A DNA stretch of 64,000 nucleotides from Branchiostoma floridae (Eukaryota > Chordata > Leptocardii > Amphioxiformes > Branchiostomatidae), in NCBI RefSeq assembly GCF_000003815.2, contig NC_049986.1:6592259-6656258 (forward strand), written 5' to 3'. Of this stretch, positions 54,240 through 64,000 are shown piece after piece. The position numbers and the translations under genes were made by a program. Each line of letters starts with the position of its first letter. Position 1 is the first letter of the stretch. The notes under the pieces were generated by a model. It ran no database searches and was not told the DNA's origin. It saw nothing but the letters and a program-made list of their open reading frames with translations.

Positions 54240-54660
54240 TCTTTGGTTTGTAATATTGATTTTGGTTTTCTTTTATGTTTTAATGAGATTCTAGGTGTTC
54301 TTTTTCATTTTTAACATTTAAGTATTCTTTTTTGTGGTAATCATTATTCCATTCTACTGCCAACCTGTGGTATATAAATGCCATATTGATTATTTTTTTG
54401 AAATGTTTCAATGAGATTATAGGTCTTCTTTAATGAATTTTCATTTTTAACATTCAATGATTTTTTTTCTGGTAATCATTATTCCATTCTTCTGCAATAT
54501 CATTCAACCAGTGGTATATAAATGCCATGTTGATCATCATTTTTTTAAAATGTTTTAATGGGATTTTAGGTCTTCTTTAACACATTTTATTTTTAACATT
54601 ATATAATTTTTGGTGGTAATTATTATTTGATTCTTCTGCCATATCATTCAACTAGTGGTA
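54240..54660. repeat. Three-copy T-rich tandem repeat, about 135-bp unit
   Basis: TTTTAATGAGATT-type text, then GGTCTTCTTTAA, GGTAATCATTATTCCATTCT and GTGGTATATAAATGCCAT recur three times with growing divergence. Confidence 0.8.
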
Positions 54661-54669
54661 TGTAAACCC

Positions 54670-55060
54670 CAGCCTGGAAACTGCAATATAGAGCATTTGG
54701 AGCATAGCGACGGCGAGTCACATGACGTGCCGTAAATTCCCATCAATGCTCGCCCCAAAAATCTATAAAATCCATAACATGCCATGAAGTTTTAAAGCAA
54801 AGGGTCATAATTACCCGAGCCTTAAATCTGAGCCGTATTACCGCACCATTAGTGGTGGGAAATGGTGCAGCAATAAGGGGTAACATCATTTAGCCCAGCC
54901 CTTATCTGGAGAGGCAAATAGTATTGGACCAGAGATAGGGCATCGCCATTATTCCTATCACAGCCTACCAGCCAGCCAAGAGCTTTATTGGAAGGGATCC
55001 GAGAGAGCGGACAGGAAACAATCATCATACAGAAAAATACAACAGAATCGCATTTTCTGG
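54670..55060. promoter_or_regulatory. Candidate regulatory patch
   Basis: Single-copy sequence between two tandem arrays with GTCACATGACGTGCC (E-box with CRE-like core), TCTATAAAATCCATAACATG and AGCTTTATTGGAAGG. Function is a guess. Confidence 0.2.
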
Positions 55061-55064
55061 TAAA

Positions 55065-55325
55065 CATTCAAGCTTGGTAATGTCATTTTATACAAGAAAT
55101 TAACCATAGAATGGAAATATCATTATGATAGTATTTGGCAATATCATAATGGGCAAAGATTCAACATCAAATTCTTAAAGCTTGGCAATATCATTATGGA
55201 CAAATACCGTAGTATTCTTAAAGCTTGGCAATATCATTATGGACAAATACCGTAGTATTCTTAAAGCTTGGCAATATCATAATGGGCAAAATTCAACATG
55301 GGATTTTTAAAGCTAGGCAATATCA
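55065..55325. repeat. Tandem repeat, 43-bp unit
   Basis: CTTGGCAATATCATTATGGA and nearby text ACAAATACCGTAGTATTCTT repeat with starts at 55181, 55224 and 55267, then a diverged unit at 55313 and one before at about 55133. Confidence 0.88.
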
Positions 55326-56599
55326 TTACAGATTCTCAAAAGTAGATACTCGATATAGTACCAAATACATTGAGGCAAACGCATAACACTGCATATCCTA
55401 TTTCATGGAAAGTTACATCTATGATATTTTACCCAGCGGCCTAAGCAGTGGGGGATTTTGGTGCTTTCAGTTTCTGAAAACTATACTCCACTTAGAGTAC
55501 TTAGAGTTAAACACTACATATTGACCACCTGCTCTCATATATGTACTGAAAGACCTCTGCGTAACAACTATAATACATGTACCAGGACCAAATGTTTTTT
55601 TTTAGCCTTCACACAATCACAGCTTCTGCTGGCTAACTCAGTCTTGCATAGAGACTGTTATCAGAGAAAGAGAAAACTACTGAGACAAAATGGCAAATGT
55701 TTAATTACTAACAAGACCAGAGTTTGCTATCTATTTGTGACAAGACTGGATATTTTTGGCAAATACAAGTATACTTGTCATTTGTATACAGTCCAGCTGA
55801 ATAATGACATACGAGACATACATGCCTTATGTTTAGCTGTTGGATAGGAATATAAAGTGACCTTCTAAATAGTGGTTTTCTTAATCAGTCTGAATGGAAA
55901 AAATACATTTTCTTTTGGTGGATGAAGCATAAAAGCAATCAATATTTCTCAGAAGTTAGAAATGTTTTTTTCTTGGTGCCTTTATTTTGACTCGAAAGTG
56001 CTCCATTTGGCGGTCTATTCAGTGTATTCTAACTTCCAATCTAAGTGAAGGATACCAGGTTTTTGCACCCCTGAAGTTGTGCTCATCTGTTTCAAACTTT
56101 TGACACCTTCTGAGGATGAATGCGGAAAGGGTCAGCAACCCCACTTCACATCTAATCCTTGCTTAATCCTGATCCCTTGCTCCTTCCTAACCAGGACTGC
56201 GCGCAATACCAGCCACACAACAGCCCCATTTCTCCCAACAATTGATTTTTCTGCAGGGGTCATTAGTCTTTTTCACCAGATAATACAATTTGGGCTCCCT
56301 TACTTGATGAAATAGCTTGCCCCTGACCCTACGGACCCACGCCTGGTAAAGAGCTACTTGTACCATCAAGCAAAAATGCAATCTTCCTAAGACAGTATAT
56401 TGGGGAGTAGACAAAGGCGACTGCTGTATTGAACTGTGGATGTTGATGGATTAGGAGCGTAAGATGTGGCTTTATCAATTGATGCATTGGCTTATAATTC
56501 CACTATCAATAGGCAACACCCTTATGAAGAAAGGCTTAGCCAGGATATAGCCGACAGGGGATGGCATTTTCCGCACTGATAAGTGAAGCTGGAAATATC

Positions 56600-57400
56600 A
56601 ACTGTCGAAAGAAGAATTGGTCGCGTTGACACTTATTGCTAAGCTCTATATATTTATGAGATCAGATTGCTTTCCAATTGGTCAGCTGATCTCCCTACAA
56701 TGCCAACGCCATACTTCAAAGTCAATGACGGTGAAAAGCGAGGCGCGGAACATCCGGAGAAAAATGGAACGCGCTAAACTTTATTGCCAAATCTTGCGGG
56801 ATTTATTACCCCGAAATTGCATACAGTTTGAAAGGCTATTATCCAAGATGGAGGCACCCAAGATATGAAATGTCGCAAGAAAGATGGGAGTGCGGAGCAT
56901 TTATTGCCGAGCTAGACGTATCGGTGAGATTGCATCGCCATCAAATTGGTTCTATGGTCCTGCGGCAATATCGTTTTCCCATTACCAAAGCTAACATTGG
57001 CTTCTGGGATAGAACGAGGGCGAACACTGAGCGACAATTTATATTTCTCAAAAAGTAATTAATCGTCATAAAACTGAAGGCAGATACTGATTGGCGAAGA
57101 AATGTTCGCCCTCCAAACTTGTGCCACATTCAATGTCAGCAAAGAGATCACGAGATAAATCATCTTAACCCAGTAGTTCGTCAAACGTAGTTGTCACCAA
57201 ACCGTGCCTCCCGGGCACGGAAGAAAGATGGCATCCGCAAATGAAGCGATGACACCGGCAGATAGAAGGACAAAATGTTCATAATGAGATTTCCACCGAG
57301 GCAAAAATGCAGATTTGCCTTCTGTCCCGGGAGTGACGGCTGGATCTAAATCAAACGGTCACGTGATCGGAAGGTGACGATTAAGGTCATTTCATCATGA
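56600..57400. promoter_or_regulatory. Candidate conserved non-coding block in the Pbx 5' intron
   Basis: About 800 bp of balanced single-copy sequence with repeated TTTATTGCC/TTTATTGCCG, CCCGGGCACGG, GGTCACGTGATCGG and TTAATCGTC. Short overlapping ORFs (83 and 76 codons) lack any domain I know. Most coding-like unassigned stretch in the window. Confidence 0.28.
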
Positions 57401-57602
57401 TAGATCGGGAAAAGATGTTCAGCCAGGAAATAAAAAGGCTTTACTTGGCATTACTTCTGATGACTGATAAAAAATTCAAAAGTAGGCACTGATATGGATT
57501 TTCTTTGTGCTCTACTTAGTCCACTGCAGGTCTTGCAATATTAGTGATCTTTTCAAATAATAGATACGTCGATGAAGAATAGACATCCAGGTAATAAGAT
57601 AC

Positions 57603-57692
57603 GCCAAAAAGCAGTTACTCAAGCAACTGGATCATATAATTTTGAAAAATTTTCCAAATCATATCCTGTTGCTTGAGTAACTCCTTTTTGGC
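57603..57692. repeat. 90-bp hairpin related to the Pbx intron duplication
   Basis: GCCAAAAAGCAGTTACTCAA at the left and TTGAGTAACTCCTTTTTGGC at the right are inverted. The left arm with upstream GGTAATAAGATAC also occurs at 20561 and 21260 in the duplicated Pbx intron. Confidence 0.82.
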
Positions 57693-58984
57693 AATAGCTT
57701 TTATATTTTCCCTATCAACAACAAATAACATTGGATGTCAACAGCATCTCACTATAATATACTTTTTCACTGCAATTTTGCACTCTGTTGTTGTTTAGAT
57801 TCACAATTACAATGAACATTGACGGTTCAGTGTTAGGTTTTCGAGAGAGAACATGTAAGATACATTTCATAGGGAGTGGGAGGGGGGCGCTAAACTTCTC
57901 AGATTTAGCCTACAGCCTCTGATATGATGGATGATTTAATGAATAACTTATCTGTCCTTCATACATTCATCAACTGAAGGGCACAGCACCCCTGCAAATG
58001 ACAACAGGTAATACTACATCATTCCTTGATGCAGACAATTCCTGTAGGCATGGAACCCAAAATGATCTGCACTAAATAAAAGCCATCAGTCAAGTGAGTT
58101 CTGAAGGAATCTAGAATTATTTCAGTATACGATCAGTATAAATGTTGGTACTACCCATTTAGCTAGTGCTGAAACTTGCCTCAGTCAAAGCTAAAAACAT
58201 ACAAGTGTTTGATACGTTTATGAAAGTTAGACATCCAGGTAAGCAATACTCAAATACATTTAGCTGTACCCTTCGAAACCAACTTTAATAAGTTGAAGGG
58301 GCTACCCACATGTCTTGAGATGAATAAATAAAATAAATAAATAAATAAACTTGTATGGAATTGTTCTGCTAGTTCCTTCTAGTGATGTTGAAGAAGAGTG
58401 ATGGATGTCACTCGAAACGTTCGGAAGTAAATATCCGTTTTTAATCCAGTTGAAGAGATTGAATTGTATTTGAATACAAGTGTTTCTTTTATTATTGAAA
58501 AGTTTTACCATGGATGTGTAAAAAGAACAGTAAGGGGAACCTTGATAAATGATAGCCTGACATACTTAGTTACTTCTACGTAAGCCGAAAGAGATGAGAG
58601 TAAATTAAAGGCAAAGGCCAGATCGTTAATAATGCGAGATGCCCCAAAGTCGTTAAGACTCTAAACCTTCGGCTGCATTAGCTGCATGGATCCTGCTGAT
58701 GAGTAAACCCATCAGAACATTCGCCCATCTGCCTATTCATCACAAAAAGGTCACTCTACAGAACAAATCTAAACCTATCTGACTATCAATTAATTCAGCA
58801 ACAATGTTGAAACACCATCTTCGTCAGTTTTCAATGGGAAAAAACATATTTCTCTGTAATATGATATTTCATGTTTCAAAATGACTTTTTCAACTGGAAA
58901 CAATAAGTTCACATCTAGTTTGCACATGTCTGTTAGTGTGATCATGACTGACTTAGGGATATTATTGTTTATACACTGACACAT

Positions 58985-59070
58985 GTACCGATTATACATT
59001 CGATCAGGGCCTATTTTGTGTTGTAAAGTATACATTCGATAAGGGCCTATTTTGTGTTGTAAAGTATTCC
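58985..59070. repeat. Two-copy direct repeat, about 41 bp
   Basis: ACATTCGATCAGGGCCTATT and ACATTCGATAAGGGCCTATT, each followed by TTGTGTTGTAAAGTAT. Confidence 0.9.
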
Positions 59071-59219
59071 ATGTTGAATTTTTCCTACACTTTCCCAGAA
59101 CACCAATCGGTAACAATTCCCTTTTTCAAGGACGAATATAATTATATGTCCCAGACTATGTGCAGACAAAAGAAAACCTTCACAACTGACATGTAACCGC
59201 TTTCCATCACGCAAAAAGG

Positions 59220-59760
59220 GCCGCCCGGGTAAAACATGGCGCAAGATATTGTACCTCCGCTTTACGATATTTGCCGTAATTTTACGGTAGACATTCAGCC
59301 ATTCCCTTCTGTTATGAACTACATGTATCCTCTAGGTGGCTGTATGGTTTATTTATCTGTCTCGAAGGCACATCGCCACATACAAGAGGTCTTTCTCTCT
59401 CTCTGGCAGAAAAACCGCCATGGGGTCGATAAGCGCTGCGGAACAGGCCATAAATCAAGTACAAGTTCGCCGTCACGTGACCCCAAGCGTCATCCCCTGA
59501 TTGGTCCCTGCCAGTCAATCCGAGGCAATTTGCAATCCAGCTCACGTCTGGACCTTCTGCCTTGCCTCGACCTCCCACCTCCCTCCTGCCATTGTTGTGC
59601 TGTTGTAGGCCCATCAGATGGAACAGCCACAATTCTGGGCCTCTTGTTTACTGGTCAGGATGGTGGCAACAATGCTTAACCTGCTGTCAATCAAAGCCAC
59701 CAAAAGACATGTTAGTTTGGGTCAAACATTTCCTTTCGACATGACTGGGGAAACATCTGA
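59220..59760. promoter_or_regulatory. Candidate regulatory block with a Pbx-Meis site
   Basis: Single-copy, less AT-rich sequence with CACGTGACCCC, a CCAAT-type CTGATTGGTCCC, CAGTCAATCCG and a perfect TGATTGACAG on the minus strand (59684-59693). ORFs on both strands overlap it, none recognisable. Autoregulation of Pbx is a possibility only. Confidence 0.3.
59684..59693 (-). promoter_or_regulatory. TGATTGACAG, Pbx-Meis/Prep consensus site
   Basis: CTGTCAATCA on the plus strand; exact match to the PBX-MEIS/PREP decamer, inside the presumed Pbx 5' intron and within a non-repetitive block. Confidence 0.4.
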
Positions 59761-60765
59761 TAATCGGAGAATGGTTGGACGACAATACAGCTACACAATC
59801 ATTGTTTGCAATTAGTATGTGTGGCACACTGGCCTATATACTTCTGTCTTTACTAATTCAATTTACATCAGAGCTTAGTAGCAAACAAAAAATTATAATA
59901 AATGCACCACATGAAAGCAGTGGGAACAGTTTAGAATAATATAAAAAATACTGCAATGTCAGTTTGATGACAAAATCCAATTATCAAAGAGAATAGAGAA
60001 GGAATTCGTGTCAAGGAATCAGTTACATCAGAATATCCTGAAACCAGTGTTATGACATCTGTTAGCCTACAATGGCTAAGAACAAACTCACAGTTACAAA
60101 TCTCATCACATTTATAGCTCCACTAAAATCTGATAATATCATATCACGACTCCCACTAGAAATTCTTGAGATTGTCCCGAACAGTTCACCCACGCTATGC
60201 TATTATTCGAGGCAGGTGCTTATTAGCAAAACTGGCCACCTGGGCCAACCGCTGATTGGGAAAGCACACAAACTCCGCCAAACTACATTTCCACTGGTGA
60301 CTTATTATTTACCCTTCTCATTAGGGGCTGTATTGCACGCAGATAATGAAATACCCCCCCATTTTATCTTTCCCCCAGTTTTATAAGGTGAAGGATCCGA
60401 GAAGACATTTTACAACTCTTACAGCACTCAAGGGTCGATACTACCATAGATGGAGTTCCATAGGACTCTTTAGATAACGGTTTATGAGGGACATAGCTCG
60501 CAATCTCGACCTTTCATATTAGAGTACCCTGTTACTTATTACAAGCTTAGACAATATGGGGGGTGCTTAGAATAGTCACCTTGAACCCCAGACTGCAAAG
60601 ATTTACACAGCAAACACAAGGTAGGCACACTCTTGTCTGATAAGAGGACTGCACATAGCACCGTCGTCAGTTGATAGAGTAGAGCGTGCTGTGAGCCTAC
60701 CTAGTGTTATGTGACGGCGTATTACCGCAGTGACTGTTACATGTGGCATTCAACATGGCTTCAAC

Positions 60766-61325
60766 ACATTCGTATCAAGCCTGGATATAAACAAACTGAA
60801 AAAATTCATTTTGCAGATCATGTAGACTGTCTTGCGCAAAATAATAAGTGGGGAAGAAAATTGATTTTTTTCACATGGATCATGCTATTTTAAATCCAAG
60901 GAGCCCCTAAAACATTTACGGTAAAACACGGACTACGAAATCAGCCAGGATCGTACCAAGCCTGGATATAAACAAACTGAAAAAGGAGACTCGTATTCAT
61001 CTTGCAGATCGTGTAGACTGTCTTGCGAAAAATAATAAGTGGGGAATAAAATGTACTTTTTCATCTGAATGGCAATATTTCAAATTCAAGAAGCCCCTAA
61101 AATATTTACGGTAAAACACGAACTACCAAATAGAAAAGCCAGCAGAAAAAGATTCGTATCAAGCCTGGATATAAACATAACTGAAAAAGGAGACTTGTAC
61201 ACAATTTGCAGACTGTCTTACAATGTGGGGAATGAAATGGACTCTTTCGCATGGATGCAAGGCGCTATTTCAAATTCAAGAGGTACCTAAAATATTTACG
61301 GCAAAACACGAAGCACCAAATAAGC
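60766..61325. repeat. Three-copy tandem repeat, about 190-bp unit
   Basis: AAGCCTGGATATAAACAAAC, GTAGACTGTCTTGCG and CCCTAAAATATTTACGGTAA recur in order at about 60777, 60958 and 61156. Confidence 0.88.
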
Positions 61326-61439
61326 CTGCTGAGAGCTTGTGGCAACCACTACCCTCTCATTTCCAAGGTTGCTATGTGCCATTTCCTAATCCCTTAGGCC
61401 ACAGTGAGAGACCTCATGAGCTTTGGCTTGGACATTGAC

Positions 61440-61890
61440 AAATCTAGCCAGGGAGTTCAGAGCGGATTCCACTCCGGGCTTGGCTGAAATTACCACTAAA
61501 ATAAATGGCCCTGTGGAAAGCTAGGAGCCAGATAGGCTGGCAAGTTTTTCCAGCTAGAAATCCTTTGCCAGCCCATTTTTAGGGAAAGGTAAATAAGTAT
61601 GTAGGCTGGAAATACAGACAGAGAAATAACCACTGAAATAAATGGCTCTGTGGAAAGATAGGAGCCAGATAGGCTGGCAAGTTTTTCCAGCTAGAAATCC
61701 TTTGCCAACCCATTTTTAGGGAAGGTAAATAAGCATGTAGCCTGGAAATACAGAGAAATTACCACTGAAATAAATGGCCCTGTGGAAAGGTAGGAGCCAG
61801 ATAGGCTGGCAAGTTTTTCCAGCTAGAAATCCTTTGCCAACCCATTTTTAGGGAAGGTAAATAAGCATGTAGCCTGGAAATACAGACAGG
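61440..61890. repeat. Three-copy tandem repeat, about 135-bp unit
   Basis: ATAAATGG begins each unit at 61501, 61638 and 61770 with AGGAGCCAGATAGGCTGGCA and CCAGCTAGAAATCCTTTGCC in all. Confidence 0.92.
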
Positions 61891-63262
61891 GTACCTATCT
61901 TGCATCTCGGAGATCATTCCTGGCAGTAAGGCAAACTAACAAAGCTGGTACTGTAAGTGTAACTAAACAAAACACATGCAGTTTGGGGGGGGGGAGTATA
62001 TAATGTAAACATACCAAAGGGGCTTGTGATCAAATGATGTTTTAACCATAATATAAACAAACATAAACTATAGTCTGTCCTACTTGCTAGATTAGATTTG
62101 TAAGCAAACTTGTCCATACAACAAATGTTGGAGATTTCTCGACTCTTGTACCAAAAAGTACATTCTCTAAAAAGATTGTTGAAGGTATATAAGAACAAGA
62201 TTTAGCAATGACACAATTGGATTGGATACTTGCTAAACTGAAAAGTATCAATCCAATCATATACACACTGTATTAAACAGTCACCACAACTGTCCTTTTT
62301 AATTAGCAGTGGTCAGCCAATGGTCAGACAGAGTACAGACCACTGGCCACAGTGGCTAAGTGGCCGCTGCCCAGTCCTGATAAATTACCATAGCTATTGT
62401 TTGAAATTGGCCAGATTACAAACAATTGACCAACGCTATTTACCACCCTTCCAAACCAGATTGATAGCTCCCTACTTTTTTCCTCTTTCTGACAAGGGTA
62501 AAGGAGGTGGTTAATTTGGAACAACCACAAACAGAAACAGTTTGTTGTTTGTTTTGAGAAGCAGTTCGTGAGTGTGCATATAGATAGCAGCTGGTAACGG
62601 CACTCTGGTCCGAAAATTCACAAATAATTGTCTGTTTACAATCCTTCAATCACAGCAGGACTAATAGTCTATTACCAGTAGGTGAAATATTGGGCGGCTG
62701 ATCAGACAAGGTGTTTGTGTACTGTAGAGAGCTCGTAAATCAATCAAAGTTGAGAAAAAAGTATGGGTACTCTTCCTCAAAACCACTGCCAAAAAGGAGG
62801 GAAGGAGTATGGAAGTTTTGAATGTTAATCGACAATAAAAAAATAATTTTTGTTGTTGTTGTTGCTATTTCCTTAGGAAGATAAATATTGTCGATGACTC
62901 ACATGTCCAAATGCCTCCTGAACAGATCGGAGACATCGATGATTGCGTAGCATGGGTTTAAGATAGAAAAAGAACAGTTTTTGACATAGGTCAAGTACGT
63001 ATTTGATTTGTCAAGTTCTTATGGCATTCATCGGCAATCATCCTGCATAAAAAAATTCACTGAGTAAGTGAACCGCATGCAGTCTGCATACAACACCAGA
63101 CATATATTTTGAGCATAATTTTTCCTGACATTTTGCTGTGTAATGGCTGTCACTAGAAGTGACACTGAAGATGGCATGCTGGTTTGGGTCCTTTCCTATA
63201 CACCAGGGGAAGGCCAAGAGGACAGAGTGTGGCTACATCAATCTTTTCTGGGGTGACATGTA

Positions 63263-63615
63263 GTGTTCTAGCCAGCCTGAATTCTTTTTCCGTCCCCTGG
63301 AAGCTGGATTTTGAACAGAAATCCTGTCAAGCGCCAGAGGCTTCCACATGATGGTCCAAGGGTGGTACAAGAAAATTTGAAATCTAAGATTCTCTAAAAC
63401 GCTATTTCCTTCATTTTGAGGGGCAAATTTTTCTGGTAGAGTAGACTCAGCTTGGTTCAATGGTAATTTTCTGCTGAATTTTTGGACATTATTTGTTTGA
63501 TATGTTTACATGCCGATTTGTGTCCGTCACAGAGGCCAAAATGGGCGAAATTTTTGTCTGTCCCAGCTGCAAAATTTTGTCAAAGGATGGAAGGACCGAC
63601 TCAGGCTAGAACCCT
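63263..63615. mobile_element. Degenerate element, copy 2 (inverted relative to 4053-4344)
   Basis: GTGTTCTAGCCAGCCTGAAT at the left, CAGGCTAGAACCCTAG at the right, with CAGCTGCAAAATTTTGTCAA and TCCGTCACAGAGG in common with copy 1 in reverse. Confidence 0.6.
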
Positions 63616-64000
63616 AGTTAGTTACATGTCACAGGGTGGATTCTCCCTGTGTCTCACCCTCTCCCACAGACTGACAACAGGCAGAGGAGCGGAGATGGCA
63701 GCATCATTTGTCTTTCCCTTCCACCAGTGACAGAGACAGACTGTGCTACAGGAAGAGGAGGGTGCGCACAGTTGCTCTATAGGTGGTGATATTGGATTGA
63801 TATGCCATGCGTGCTTTCCAAGGAGGCAGAATGACAGTAGGACAAATTGTCCCAGTGTCGTTACGTTTTTCTGGGTACCGAGCTGTCTTACGAAATGTAA
63901 TTTCTGTTCTCATGAATCCAAATGTAATCTGAAAGGAGCTTCTTTCTTACAAAGAATTCACAAATTCGTCTCTCGAAAGGGACATAAATAGGGGTCTCAT

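Larger units (their letters stand above)
37164..64000 (-). other. Probable large 5' intron of Pbx (no coding exon recognised)
   Basis: Pbx exon a needs at least one more upstream exon in phase 1, so transcription must come from higher coordinates. I looked for HALNCHRMKP and DIGDILQQIM on the minus strand and did not find them. The interval holds MITEs, at least eleven local tandem duplications and patches of richer single-copy sequence. It could also contain intergenic DNA or an exon I missed. Confidence 0.6.

Noticed and set aside
55458-55847. 129-codon plus ORF
   Set aside because: AT-rich chance frame without domain or homologue I know.
59236-59679. 147-codon plus ORF and an overlapping 106-codon minus ORF
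   Set aside because: No recognisable domain and open on both strands, which reflects lower AT content rather than coding.
37164-64000. Missing Pbx exons coding DIGDILQQIM and HALNCHRMKP
   Set aside because: Searched by eye on the minus strand without success. A short exon could have been missed, so absence is not claimed as proven.

Overview
This is a piece of an animal nuclear genome: three intron-bearing genes on about 40% GC DNA crowded with short non-autonomous transposons (MITEs), tRNA-derived SINEs and local tandem duplications. The proteins are clearly metazoan and chordate-like. The short-intron style, the SINE type and a single Pbx gene beside SIN1 fit a cephalochordate (amphioxus, Branchiostoma) best. 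The species is an inference, not something the sequence proves.

Layout. 1-9,818 (minus): first seven coding exons of SIN1/MAPKAP1, the scaffold subunit of mTORC2; the rest of its PH domain lies beyond base 1. 9,819-11,050: a shared divergent promoter with YY1-like and AGGTCA direct-repeat motifs. 11,051-14,021 (plus): complete CHCHD5, a mitochondrial intermembrane-space twin CX9C protein of 111 aa in four exons, whose start codon is split by intron 1. 18,170-37,163 (minus): ten coding exons of Pbx, the TALE-homeodomain cofactor of Hox proteins, from the late PBC-A region to the stop. 37,164-64,000: no convincing coding exon; probably the large 5' intron of Pbx, holding many short tandem duplications and patches of non-repetitive sequence that could be conserved regulatory DNA.

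The most interesting signal is in Pbx. The exon for the second half of the PBC-B domain is present twice in tandem (34,871-35,061 and 34,189-34,379). Both are exactly 191 nt, both have intact splice sites in the same phases, and they encode 63-residue segments 79% identical (50/63). Because 191 is not a multiple of three, including both or neither puts a stop codon in frame almost at once, so only one-of-two splicing gives a full protein. This is the signature of a mutually exclusive exon pair and would make two Pbx proteins from one gene.

Other structures worth attention: a 58-bp tandem array in SIN1 that multiplies the end of an exon together with its 5' splice site; a second copy of the CHCHD5 intron 2/exon 3 junction placed after its stop codon; a TTAA-flanked MITE nested in another MITE and carrying promoter-like sequence with a small ORF; a tandem duplication in a Pbx intron with a decoy acceptor; and SIN1-Pbx linkage that matches MAPKAP1-PBX3 on human chromosome 9.

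Exon boundaries were read by eye from GT/AG sites, phase continuity and remembered vertebrate homologues. No alignment or transcript data were used.
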